Under the pieces are notes generated by a model. The model saw only the letters and a program-made list of their open reading frames with translations. It ran no database searches and had not been told where the DNA came from. DNA of 64,000 bases from Acidobacteriota bacterium (GTDB taxonomy: Bacteria > Acidobacteriota > Blastocatellia > RBC074): positions 57,035-121,034 of the forward strand of contig JAFDVL010000053.1 of NCBI GenBank assembly GCA_018268995.1, read 5' to 3'. The translations under genes and the position numbers were made by a program. This document shows, one piece after another, positions 42,552 through 52,582 of this stretch (the first letter of the stretch is position 1; each line of letters starts with the position of its first letter).

Positions 42552-42642
42552 ATTTTCCCTGAAACCCGCCAATGGGCGGGCGGTTGCGTGGTGGACGATT
42601 GATTGCGCACGATGTTTCCGCTGAAAAGTTAATTCAGCTATA

Positions 42643-42710
42643 CAGATCCGTACCGCGACCAGCAGGAGGCGTCTTTTGCTTTGCGCTTCTTACCTGGTCG
42701 CGATACTGAA
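42643..42710. repeat. Imperfect paired-palindrome element (GTACCGCGACCAG class)
   Basis: The left arm (42643-42671, CCGTACCGCGACCAGCAGGA) and right arm (42684-42710, complement with a few changes) flank a 12-nt centre. A solo copy of one unit is at about 10891-10918. It lies between the VOC and SGNH genes. Confidence 0.65.
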
Positions 42711-42782
42711 TTTTATGCCTTTACACTGTTGCCGTTCTCTTTCCTACCTCATACAATTCGCCATCGCATCCGCGAATTTATT

Positions 42783-44141
42783 ATGAGAATCACCCTGCAT
42801 CCCAATTATCTGATCGTGCTCAGCAAAGGCTTGACCTGCATCTTGCTGGGTTTAGCCTGCTGCACAATTCTGGCATCAAACACATCCGCGCAAGGGCAAA
42901 GATGGGCTGCCTCGTGGACGGCTTCGGCGCACGGGCCATATCCATCAGGCAATCCATCCGCACAACCTATTCTGGACTTCACATTTGAATCCGCTGCAAC
43001 AGGCGCAAACGATCAAACCTTTCGGTTGATCATTCGCCCGGGTTTGTGGGGCAAGCGTGGACGATTGCGATTTTCCAATACGTTCGGCACGCGACCCGTC
43101 ACGTTTGATGATGTGTATATCGGTTTGCAAAGCAGCGCGGGCAACATCGCCACGGGCACAAATACGCGTGTGCAATTCGGCGGCAAAAACAGCATCACGA
43201 TTGCGCCGGGACAAGTGTTATACAGCGATGCTATCAATCTCGCTTTTGTCAAAACTGCGAATGATGCGTTGCTGAGCGGACGCAAGCTCGCGGTCAGCTT
43301 TCACGTTGTCGGCAACAGCGGCCCGATGACGTGGCACGCGAAGGCGCTGCAAACTTCCTACCTGACCGCGCCGCGCGCAGGCAGTCACGGAAGCGAAGTC
43401 AGCGACACGAATTTCCCGTACACCACTGCTTCCTGGTTTTTTCTGGATGCGTTTGAAGTGATGGCCCCGGCCAACACGGCAGTTGTTGTGTGCTTCGGCG
43501 ATTCGATTACCGACGGCACGTTGTCAACGCTGAACGGCGATGATCGCTGGCCGGATGTGCTCGCGCAACGATTGCACGCGGCGTATGGCAATCGTTTCTC
43601 GGTCGTGAACGCAGGCATTGGCGGCAATCAAATTACGGGGCCGGAAAAGTATTCGGCAACGACACCCACGCCCGGCGGCCCGTCAGCACTGGATCGGCTC
43701 GAACGCGATGCGCTGAGCCATTCTGGCGTCACGCATATCATCTGGCTGGAAGGAATCAACGATCTCTCGCGTGGTGCGAGCGCCGAGGCCATCATTGCCG
43801 GGATGCAGGAATTGGTGAAGCGTGTGCGCGCCAAAGGCAACATTAAAATCATCGGCGCAACGATCACCTCCGGCCTTGGTAACACGGGTGCAGCAGGCAC
43901 GCCGGATGTCAATGCGCGGCGGCAAACAATCAATCAATTCATTCGCACAGGCGGCCTGTTCGACGGTGTCGCTGATTTCGATGCCGCGACGGTTGATGCA
44001 AATACGGGCGGCTTACGCGCGGCCTTTCAACCCAACAGCACGACGGGCGGTGCAGGCGACAAATTGCATCCGAATCGCGCGGGCTATCAGGCGATGGGCA
44101 ATGCAATTGATCTGACATTACTGGCACCAAAACAGAAATAA
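42783..44141 (+). CDS. Secreted SGNH/GDSL hydrolase
   Basis: A 452-residue protein. A signal peptide (about 1-36) precedes a beta-sandwich N-terminal part (50-210) and the SGNH domain with VVCFGDSITDGT (block I Ser), NAGIGGNQI (block II Gly), WLEGINDLSRG (block III Asn) and DKLHPNRAGYQAMG (block V Asp/His). This layout matches esterases that act on acylated carbohydrates or lipids. ATG 42783 opens directly on the signal peptide; the in-frame codons back to 42681 come from the upstream palindrome. Confidence 0.92.
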   Translation: MRITLHPNYLIVLSKGLTCILLGLACCTILASNTSAQGQRWAASWTASAHGPYPSGNPSAQPILDFTFESAATGANDQTFRLIIRPGLWGKRGRLRFSNTFGTRPVTFDDVYIGLQSSAGNIATGTNTRVQFGGKNSITIAPGQVLYSDAINLAFVKTANDALLSGRKLAVSFHVVGNSGPMTWHAKALQTSYLTAPRAGSHGSEVSDTNFPYTTASWFFLDAFEVMAPANTAVVVCFGDSITDGTLSTLNGDDRWPDVLAQRLHAAYGNRFSVVNAGIGGNQITGPEKYSATTPTPGGPSALDRLERDALSHSGVTHIIWLEGINDLSRGASAEAIIAGMQELVKRVRAKGNIKIIGATITSGLGNTGAAGTPDVNARRQTINQFIRTGGLFDGVADFDAATVDANTGGLRAAFQPNSTTGGAGDKLHPNRAGYQAMGNAIDLTLLAPKQK

Positions 44142-44144
44142 GGA

Positions 44145-44245
44145 AAAACCACGGAGCGCACGGAGGACACGGAGAAAAACCGTAGAGAAAAAGTTTGGGC
44201 AGATTCTTTTCGTCTTCTCCGTGCTCTCCGTGCGCTCCGTGGTTT
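44145..44245. repeat. Inverted CACGGAG-repeat element
   Basis: The left arm (44145-44178) carries three spaced CACGGAG units. The right arm (44213-44245) carries the complement (CTCCGTG three times). The centre is about 34 nt. It is immediately after the SGNH gene and before the DUF2277 gene. Confidence 0.8.
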
Positions 44246-44264
44246 ATCTTCGAGAATGTCTTTT

Positions 44265-44534
44265 ATGTGTAGAAATATCAAACCGCTTTTCAATTTTGAT
44301 CCACCTGTCACCGACGAAGAAATCCGCGCGGCTGCGCTGCAATTCGTGCGCAAAGTCAGTGGCTTTACCAAACCATCGCAAGCCAACGAAGCCGCGTTTC
44401 AAGCGGCGGTGGACGAGATTGCCGCCATTTCGCACAAGCTGCTGCACGCGCTGGAAACCACTGCGCCGCCGAAGCGTCGCGAAGAAGAAGCGGCAAAAGC
44501 GCGCGTTCGTTCGGCGCAACGATTTCGCGCGTAA
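44265..44534 (+). CDS. DUF2277 family protein
   Basis: 89 residues, starting with the family hallmark MCRNIKPLFNFDPPVTDEE and continuing AALQFVRKVSGFTKPSQANE. Function is unknown. I chose ATG 44265, not ATG 44256, because the family begins with MCRNIK. The tail (EEEAAKARVRSAQRFRA) runs into an inverted repeat, and its stop codon TAA (44532-44534) lies within the left arm of that element, so the repeat probably sets the C-terminus. Confidence 0.92.
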   Translation: MCRNIKPLFNFDPPVTDEEIRAAALQFVRKVSGFTKPSQANEAAFQAAVDEIAAISHKLLHALETTAPPKRREEEAAKARVRSAQRFRA

Positions 44535-44645
44535 ACCTGGGAGCGCACGCGGCTCGCGTGCTGAATCCTTCGCCACGAATCTGCTGCAAGAAAAAGCTTC
44601 GCCTCATTCAACAAGCACGCGAGCCGCGTGCGCTCCCAGGTTTAC
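44531..44645. repeat. Paired-palindrome element (GGGAGCGCACGCGG class)
   Basis: Perfect 32-nt inverted arms lie at 44531-44562 and 44614-44645. Each holds the inner palindrome GCACGCG-GCT-CGCGTGC. The left arm overlaps the last codons of the DUF2277 gene. Confidence 0.88.
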
Positions 44646-44715
44646 GGCCTTGCGCTTCCCTCTTTCGTGCGATAAATACATTTCTGCATTCCGTACAAAA
44701 TCCAATTCGACGAAG

Positions 44716-44788
44716 TGTACGACAGGCGGCCCGCCTGTCATTGCCATTCGTAATTGCTATCGGCGACAGGCGAGCTGCCTGTCGTACA
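44716..44788. repeat. Paired-palindrome element (TACGACAGGCGG class, second copy)
   Basis: 24-nt arms at 44716-44739 and 44765-44788 with two mismatches. The left unit is a 9-bp palindrome with a single-base loop. It is the same class as 41813-41887 and ends just before the ribosome site of the CocE hydrolase. Confidence 0.85.
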
Positions 44789-44807
44789 TTTTTAAGGAGC
44801 AACCCCC

Positions 44808-46763
<1,956 letters not shown>

Positions 46764-46788
46764 TGAGTCGGTTGAGGAGACGATCTTT

Positions 46789-48009
46789 ATGGATCAGGAA
46801 AACCTATTGGCTCTTGCATCGGAACAGAGTGCGAAGCCGGGGATCGCGTTGCAACGACTGGATGCCATTGATCTGTTGCGTGGCATTGTGATGGTAGTGA
46901 TGGCGTTGGATCACACCCGAGGCTTTTTCTCGGAAGCGATTTCCTTCAGCGCAACGGATTTGACCAAAACCAACGCGGCGTTGTTTTTGACGCGCTGGAT
47001 CACGCATTTTTGCGCCCCGGTTTTCGTTTTCTTAGCGGGCACAGGAGCGTTTCTTTCCACTTATCGCGGGAAGACGCAACGGGAGCTATCGCGGTTTCTC
47101 CTGACACGCGGGCTATGGCTGATTGTTTTGGAGCAAACGGTCGTCCGCTGTTTGGGCTGGGAGTACAACTTCGACTATCACTTCATGCATACGAATGTCC
47201 TCTGGGCGATTGGTTGGGCGATGGTGGTCTTGAGCGGTCTCGTGTTTCTGCCGCTGCGGTTCATCACGGGTTTTGGGATCGTGATGATTGCCGGACACAA
47301 TCTGCTGGACAAGCTGCGCCCGGAAAGCCTTGGGGCCTTCGGATGGCTTTGGAAAGTTCTGCACATTGAAACGATTATTGAATGGCGTACGGGGTTTACG
47401 TTCGAGTTCAAGTATCCACTCATTCCCTGGATTGGCGTGCTGGCGGTCGGCTATGGGTTTGGAACGCTGATGTTGCGCGAACGGCAGGAACGAAGAAAAC
47501 TGCTGTTCTGGCTTGGTTCCGCACTTACACTTCTTTTTGTCGTTTTACGCGCAACGAACTTGTACGGTGATCCGAGTCCCTGGACACCGCAAGCAAGCAA
47601 GCTGTTCACCGTGTTTTCTTTCATCAACTGCACGAAGTATCCGCCCTCCTTACTGTACCTCCTGATGACACTGGGACCTGCGTTCATCGTGCTGGCACTG
47701 CTGGATCGTGATTGGGGCAAGGTCGTGAAGCCGTTGCTGGTGTTTGGGCGTGTCCCGCTGTTTTATTACGTGCTGCATTTGTTCTTAATCCATCTGCTGG
47801 CGGTGATTTTCTCGGTTGTAAGGTACGGGCACTTGGACAAATCGCTCTTCGAGAATCCGCCTTTTCCTTCGACCCCGAAAGACTTCGGTTATGGGTTGCC
47901 AGTGGTTTATGGTGTGACGATGCTGGTGGTGATGCTGCTGTATCCGGCGTGTCGGTGGTTTGCTGCGCTAAAAAAGCAGCGCAAAGATGCCTGGCTGAGT
48001 TACCTGTAA
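46789..48009 (+). CDS. DUF1624 (HGSNAT-like) multipass membrane protein
   Basis: A 406-residue membrane protein with about 9-10 helices. The family start is RLDAIDLLRGIVMVVMALDH, TRGFF, and it continues CAPVFVFLAGTGAFL. DUF1624 proteins are related to heparan-alpha-glucosaminide N-acetyltransferase and may acetylate cell-surface sugars at the membrane. It lies 25 nt after the CocE gene, probably in one transcript. Confidence 0.9.
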   Translation: MDQENLLALASEQSAKPGIALQRLDAIDLLRGIVMVVMALDHTRGFFSEAISFSATDLTKTNAALFLTRWITHFCAPVFVFLAGTGAFLSTYRGKTQRELSRFLLTRGLWLIVLEQTVVRCLGWEYNFDYHFMHTNVLWAIGWAMVVLSGLVFLPLRFITGFGIVMIAGHNLLDKLRPESLGAFGWLWKVLHIETIIEWRTGFTFEFKYPLIPWIGVLAVGYGFGTLMLRERQERRKLLFWLGSALTLLFVVLRATNLYGDPSPWTPQASKLFTVFSFINCTKYPPSLLYLLMTLGPAFIVLALLDRDWGKVVKPLLVFGRVPLFYYVLHLFLIHLLAVIFSVVRYGHLDKSLFENPPFPSTPKDFGYGLPVVYGVTMLVVMLLYPACRWFAALKKQRKDAWLSYL

Positions 48010-48012
48010 AGA

Positions 48013-48432
48013 ATGTTGGGAATGAACCGCCGGTACGATTTGCGGATGGTGTTGCAGGATGCGGTGGAAGCCAGTGAGATGAAGGAACGCGAGATGTTGT
48101 GGATGACGCAGTTTATCGAAGAAGTGCTGCGGTTACCGGAAGAGTTGCATCGCAAACTGTTTTTCGAGCGCGTGACGCGAAAGGAAAAAGCTATGGAATT
48201 TACAACCTATGCCGAACGAGTCGGCGAGAAAAAAGGCATCAAAAAAGGGAAACTGAAAGGCAAGGCGGAAAGCGTCCTACAACTCTTGGAAATGCGTTTC
48301 AAACAAGTGCCAGAAGACATTACCGCCAAAGTGTCGAATTTGACTAATACCAGGCTGCTGAACAGATTGTTCGAGGCCGCCTTCCGCTGCGAATCGCTGA
48401 AAGAATTTGAAGCGCAGTTGCCGACGAAGTGA
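48013..48432 (+). pseudogene. C-terminal remnant of an Rpn/PD-(D/E)XK recombination-promoting nuclease-like protein
   Basis: 139 residues with only the helical tail typical of the Rpn/YhgA/DUF4351-type proteins (VLRLPEELHRKLFFERVTRK, the basic KKGIKKGKLKGK turn and AESVLQLLEMRFKQVPEDI). The N-terminal nuclease half with its catalytic D/E/K residues is absent. The preceding gene ends 3 nt upstream, so nothing remains of the start. It is probably a truncated gene, but the frame is open. Confidence 0.6.
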
Positions 48433-48459
48433 AGAACGAGTCAACCCCATAGGCATTGC

Positions 48460-49548
48460 ATGATTACGCGACGACAACTGATACAGGCAACACCGCTGCT
48501 TGCCACCGGACTTTCGTTGAAAACGAATGGCGACGCCCGGCCTGAAAGCCGTTGGTTCATGCCGGATGAAGCTGATCCGCATCAACGCACGTGGATGGCA
48601 TTTGGCGCGAGCAAGCAAATCTGGGGCAGCAAGCTCCTGCCCGAAGTGCAACGCAATCTGGCGACGATTGCGCGCACGATTGCGAAGTACGAACCAGTTT
48701 CGATGCTGGTCAGGCAGAGCGATTATGCGCTGGCGAAACGATTGATCGGCACGGCCAATGTTGAGTTGATCGTCTGCCCCATCAACGATCTGTGGATGCG
48801 CGACACGGGGCCGGTGTTTGTGTTGACCGAGGCGGGTGCAAAGGCGGCGATTGATTTCAACTTCAACGGCTGGGGCGAGAAGCAGGATTACGCGCTGGAT
48901 GCAAGGGTCGCGGGCTTCGTCACCAAACGCGCGGGGGTCAAAGGACTGACAACAAAATTAGTGCTGGAAGGCGGCGGCATTGAGGTGGACGGACACGGCA
49001 CGGCGATCATCACCGAAAGCTGCGTACTGAATGCCAATCGCAATCCCGGCGTATCGAAAGCGGCGTGTGAAGCGGAATTGAAAAAGCTGCTCGGCCTCGC
49101 AAAAATCATCTGGCTGCCGGGCATCAAAGGCAAAGACATCACCGATGGGCATACGGATTTTTATGCGCGTTTTACTCGCCCCGGCGTAGTCGTCGCGGGT
49201 TATGATCCTGATCCAAACTCGTTCGATCACGCCGTCACGAAAAAGCATCTGGAAATCCTGAAAGCCGCGACGGACGCTGACGGGCGCAAGCTGGAAGTCG
49301 TCGTCCTCGAAGCGCCCCAAACCGTTCGCAAAACGGACGCAGATTTCGCGGCGGGTTACATCAACTTTTACGTCTGCAACGGCGCGGTCATCGCGCCTGA
49401 ATTCGGCGATGCGCGCGCCGATGCGAATGCCAAAGCGAAACTGAAATCGCTCTTTCCCGGTCGCGTGATCGAGCAACTCAACATTGACGGCATTGCCGCA
49501 GGCGGCGGCGGCATACATTGCACAACGCAACAGGAACCGAAAGGCTGA
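48460..49548 (+). CDS. Exported agmatine deiminase/PPAD-like enzyme
   Basis: A 362-residue protein. An N-terminal RR signal (MITRRQLIQATPLLATGLSL) is followed by the PPAD domain with WMRDTGPVF, LEGGGIEVDGHGTAIITESC, TDGHTDFYARF and the catalytic Cys near 353 in GGGGIHCTTQQEP. Family members hydrolyse guanidino groups of agmatine or arginine derivatives. An export signal is unusual for agmatine deiminase and points to a periplasmic variant. The 3' end overlaps the in-frame upstream reading of the GrpB-like gene but not its likely start. Confidence 0.9.
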   Translation: MITRRQLIQATPLLATGLSLKTNGDARPESRWFMPDEADPHQRTWMAFGASKQIWGSKLLPEVQRNLATIARTIAKYEPVSMLVRQSDYALAKRLIGTANVELIVCPINDLWMRDTGPVFVLTEAGAKAAIDFNFNGWGEKQDYALDARVAGFVTKRAGVKGLTTKLVLEGGGIEVDGHGTAIITESCVLNANRNPGVSKAACEAELKKLLGLAKIIWLPGIKGKDITDGHTDFYARFTRPGVVVAGYDPDPNSFDHAVTKKHLEILKAATDADGRKLEVVVLEAPQTVRKTDADFAAGYINFYVCNGAVIAPEFGDARADANAKAKLKSLFPGRVIEQLNIDGIAAGGGGIHCTTQQEPKG

Positions 49549-49564
49549 TCTTTCGTACGGACTT

Positions 49565-50083
49565 ATGCTGGGACTTCCTTCAGGGCAACTTCAACTCTCT
49601 CCGTATGAGCCGAACTGGTCGCTCCTTTTCCTCACAGAAAAGGAGCAGATGCTTGCCTGTCTTGGAAAACATATTCTCGACGTGCAGCACATTGGCAGCA
49701 CGTCCATTCCGGGAATGCCTGCCAAGCCGATTCTGGACATTGGCGTAGCGGTGACGAACTTTGAAGAAGCTGCTGTTTGCGTTCCGCTGCTCGAACAGCT
49801 TGGCTACAGCTACAAAGGCGAGAACGGCATTGCGCGCCGTCATTATTTCGTCAAAGGCAATCCGCGCACGCATCATTTGCACATGCTGGAAGTGACGAGC
49901 GCGGACTGGAAACATCACCTGCTCTTTCGTGACTATCTACGCAGCAATCCGAAAGTTGCACAAGCGTATGCGGACTTGAAGCAAACGCTGGCGCTGCAAT
50001 TTGCAAACAACCGAGATGCCTATCAAGTGGGCAAGGAAAGTTTCATCCAAACGGTGTTGCAGCAGGCAGCCGCAGCGGGCTGA
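49565..50083 (+). CDS. GrpB family protein (nucleotidyltransferase fold)
   Basis: A 172-residue GrpB/DUF201-like protein with LSPYEPNWSLLF, VQHIGSTSIPGMPAKPILDI (the GSTS nucleotidyltransferase-like signature) and RTHHLHMLEV. Function is uncharacterised. I chose ATG 49565, 17 nt after the deiminase stop; the reading from 49484 overlaps the deiminase gene and has no homology. Confidence 0.85.
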   Translation: MLGLPSGQLQLSPYEPNWSLLFLTEKEQMLACLGKHILDVQHIGSTSIPGMPAKPILDIGVAVTNFEEAAVCVPLLEQLGYSYKGENGIARRHYFVKGNPRTHHLHMLEVTSADWKHHLLFRDYLRSNPKVAQAYADLKQTLALQFANNRDAYQVGKESFIQTVLQQAAAAG

Positions 50084-50258
50084 CGGCAAGGCGAAATGGT
50101 TCCTCTTTGCGTCAAGTGCGCGGGGACTTGTCCGTGTTCCTTCAAAAAAATATCAAGAAAATTTCAGAACGATTTTAAGACGCTACGAATCAGCGGGCTT
50201 ATATTGCAGGCGTGATAGCAGCACACGTTTACAACAACAACTGAAACCGGAGAAAAGC

Positions 50259-51842
50259 ATGAACGACATCATCATTGTCGGAGCAGGAACGGCGGGATGC
50301 GTACTGGCGGAACGATTGACCAGTTCTGGCAAATTCCGCGTGCTTCTGATTGAAGCGGGCGGCAAACCGTCCAACCCGTTCGTCAAAATCCCGGCGGGCT
50401 TTGCCAAGCTCTTCAAGAGCAAGCTGGACTGGGCATTTGAAAGCGAACCACAAGTTGCAGCCAATGGGCGGCGCATCTTCACGCCGCGCGGCAAGATGCT
50501 GGGCGGCTCGTCGAATATGAACGCGCAGATTCATCAGTGGTGTCATCCGGCGGATTATGATGAATGGGTGGCGGTGGGCGCGACGGGCTGGGGCTGGGAA
50601 GAAGTCGCACCGATCTTTCGTGCGCAGGAATGCTGGCAGGGCGAAGAAACCAACGGCGCGCGCGGTCGCAGCGGCCCGATGATGATTTCGCCCAACGTCA
50701 ATGCGCATCCCTTGTCGAAGGCGTTTGTTGCCGCTGCACGGGCGGCGGGGTTGGGCGATCAGCCGCATTACAACGGCGATGCGTTTGCAGGCGCGTGGCT
50801 GACAGAGTTGGCACACAAAGATGGACAACGCTTCAGCGCCTTCGATGCGTACCTGAAACCTGCGATGCAACGCGCGAACCTGGAAGTGCTGCGCGAGGCG
50901 CACGTGCTGCGCCTGGAGATGGCGAACGGGCGCACGACGGGCGTGACCGTGCGTCAGGCGGGCGTAGAAAAAACCTTCTCAGCACGCGGCGTGATTTTGG
51001 CGGCGGGCGCGTTTGGTTCGCCACAAGTGTTAATGCTTTCCGGCATTGGCCCGGCGGCCAGACTGTCAGAGTTGGGGATTCCGGTGTATTACGATGCGCC
51101 CGAAGTCGGAGAGAACCTGCAAGATCATCCCTTAGTCCCCACCATTTATCGTACGCGCGGCACGGATACGTTCAAGAAGGCGGAATCCCCGCTCAATTTG
51201 TTGCGCTATCTGTTCCTCAAGCGCGGGATGCTCGCGTCCAATGCGGTCGAAGCGTTTGCCTTCACGCGATCAAACGGGGCGGCAATGGCAGCACCGGATA
51301 TTGAGCTAATCCTTGCCCCTTTCCATTGGAACAAGCAGGCACTGGAACCGCCGCAAATAGATGCTGTAAGCATCGGCGTGGCAGTGGTTGCGCCGCGTTC
51401 GCGTGGCAGTTTGCGTTTGCGCAGCGCGAATCCGCTGGATGCACCGCTGATTGATTTCGGTTTGTTGACTGACCCGGAAGGCCGGGATGCAGCGGCCACG
51501 CTAGCGGGCGTGCGGCTGTCACGAAAGATTGCCTCCATCGCACCGCTCGCCGATTTGGTGGACAAGGAATTCTATCCCGGCGCAGACATCCATGACGATG
51601 CTGAATTGCTCGCCCGCCTCACGGCTGAAATTCAAACGGTTTACCACCCAACCAGCACTTGCCGAATGGGAGCAGATGAGCGTTCCGTCGTTGACGCACA
51701 ATTGCAGGTTCGCGGCGTAGATGGATTGTGGGTAGCCGATGCTTCCGTAATGCCTGCGGTTCCGCGCGGCCATCCGAACGCAGTCGTGGCGATGATCGCG
51801 TACCGCGCGGCAGAAATGATCGCCGCGAAGCTCACGGCCTGA
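50259..51842 (+). CDS. GMC family FAD oxidoreductase (choline dehydrogenase-like)
   Basis: A 527-residue flavoenzyme. It has the FAD Rossmann segment DIIIVGAGTAGCVLAERL at 3-20, GMC signature 1 (GGSSNMNAQIHQWCHPADYD) and signature 2 (GAFGSPQVLMLSGIG). The catalytic His/Asn regions are VYHPTSTCRMGAD and PRGHPNAVVAMIAYRAAEMI. It oxidises an alcohol or choline-like substrate, otherwise undefined. ATG 50259 with GGAG is preferred. The frame back to 50001 runs through intergenic DNA. Confidence 0.93.
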   Translation: MNDIIIVGAGTAGCVLAERLTSSGKFRVLLIEAGGKPSNPFVKIPAGFAKLFKSKLDWAFESEPQVAANGRRIFTPRGKMLGGSSNMNAQIHQWCHPADYDEWVAVGATGWGWEEVAPIFRAQECWQGEETNGARGRSGPMMISPNVNAHPLSKAFVAAARAAGLGDQPHYNGDAFAGAWLTELAHKDGQRFSAFDAYLKPAMQRANLEVLREAHVLRLEMANGRTTGVTVRQAGVEKTFSARGVILAAGAFGSPQVLMLSGIGPAARLSELGIPVYYDAPEVGENLQDHPLVPTIYRTRGTDTFKKAESPLNLLRYLFLKRGMLASNAVEAFAFTRSNGAAMAAPDIELILAPFHWNKQALEPPQIDAVSIGVAVVAPRSRGSLRLRSANPLDAPLIDFGLLTDPEGRDAAATLAGVRLSRKIASIAPLADLVDKEFYPGADIHDDAELLARLTAEIQTVYHPTSTCRMGADERSVVDAQLQVRGVDGLWVADASVMPAVPRGHPNAVVAMIAYRAAEMIAAKLTA

Positions 51843-51848
51843 AGCGTC

Positions 51849-51921
51849 GGTACAGTACCCGGAGCGGTAGCGACGCGGGACATCACGCTTACCAGCTCGC
51901 TACCGCTCGCCGTACCGTACC
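51849..51921. repeat. Imperfect paired-palindrome element (GGAGCGGTAGCGA class)
   Basis: The left unit (51849-51880, GGTACAGTACCCGGAGCGGT) and right unit (51892-51921, complement with several changes) share the core GAGCGGTAGCGA. They lie between the GMC stop and the thioesterase ribosome site (CAGGGAGAAACG). Confidence 0.7.
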
Positions 51922-51949
51922 ATGAGCTAAACAAATTCAGGGAGAAACG

Positions 51950-52375
51950 ATGAGTAAACGTCACGTATTTTGGGAGGTGGTCGAAGGAAAATTGCCGATG
52001 CCTCCAGCAGATCAAACGCTTGGTTTCGAGGTGGTTGAAGCCATTCCTGATTCCGGGCAAATCACCCTTGAGTTCACGGCGAAACCGGAATTCTGCAATG
52101 TGCTGGGCAACATTGGCGGCGGCTTTCTCGCGGCGATGCTGGATGCCGTTACGAGCCTGGCTCCGGCCACGACGTATCAACACGGAGAGTTCGGGCCAAC
52201 GCTGGAGTTAAAAGTGAATTTCATCCGCGCGTGCAAACCGGGGAAATTGCGCGGCCTGGGGCGAACAGTGCAGCGAACAAGCTCGGTCGCTTTTGTTGAG
52301 GGAGCGTTGCGCGATGCAAACGAGACGGTGGTGGCAACAGCCTCCGCGACGCTCCGCATCATCCGGTCAGAATAA
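51950..52375 (+). CDS. PaaI-like hot-dog thioesterase
   Basis: A 141-residue hot-dog fold protein. LGNIGGGFLAAMLDAVTSLA holds the acyl-CoA-binding G-G and Asp region typical of the PaaI/YdiI group. GPTLELKVNFIRACKPGKLR and VAFVEGALRDANETVVATAS follow. It likely hydrolyses aryl- or acyl-CoA thioesters. A good AGGGAGAAACG ribosome site precedes it. Confidence 0.9.
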   Translation: MSKRHVFWEVVEGKLPMPPADQTLGFEVVEAIPDSGQITLEFTAKPEFCNVLGNIGGGFLAAMLDAVTSLAPATTYQHGEFGPTLELKVNFIRACKPGKLRGLGRTVQRTSSVAFVEGALRDANETVVATASATLRIIRSE

Positions 52376-52520
52376 ATGTGCGATTACGAAAGCCGCTGTC
52401 TTTGCAGTATTCTTGATCTTTTGGCGGCAAGGTGTCGTAACTACATTCGGAATACTTGTGGTGTTTCCGCATCTCGTGGTGGCGGCTCTCTTTGCCTGGT
52501 GGCTTCGCAAGGGAAAGTGA
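52314..52520 (+). CDS. Doubtful small membrane protein (68 residues)
   Basis: This frame overlaps the 3' end of the thioesterase gene. Its second half has two hydrophobic helices (AITKAAVFAVFLIFW, TFGILVVFPHLVVAALFAWW) and a charged end (LRKGK). The overlapping N-terminal part (MQTRRWWQQPPRR) is low in likelihood. It could be a genuine small membrane protein with a later non-standard start, or chance. Confidence 0.25.
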   Translation: MQTRRWWQQPPRRSASSGQNKCAITKAAVFAVFLIFWRQGVVTTFGILVVFPHLVVAALFAWWLRKGK

Positions 52521-52582
52521 GAGGCGTAATCGGGCTGAACACGTAAATCCATTCTCGACTTTTTACAAAGGCAGCGCTCCAA

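Noticed and set aside
42565..42580. GC hairpin after the VOC gene as an intrinsic terminator
   Set aside because: Stem CCCGCC/GGCGGG lacks a following T-run, so termination is not supported.
50100..50160. CGGGGACTTGTCCGTG hairpin before the GMC gene as a further palindrome-pair element
   Set aside because: Single short hairpin, no second unit and no outer arms.
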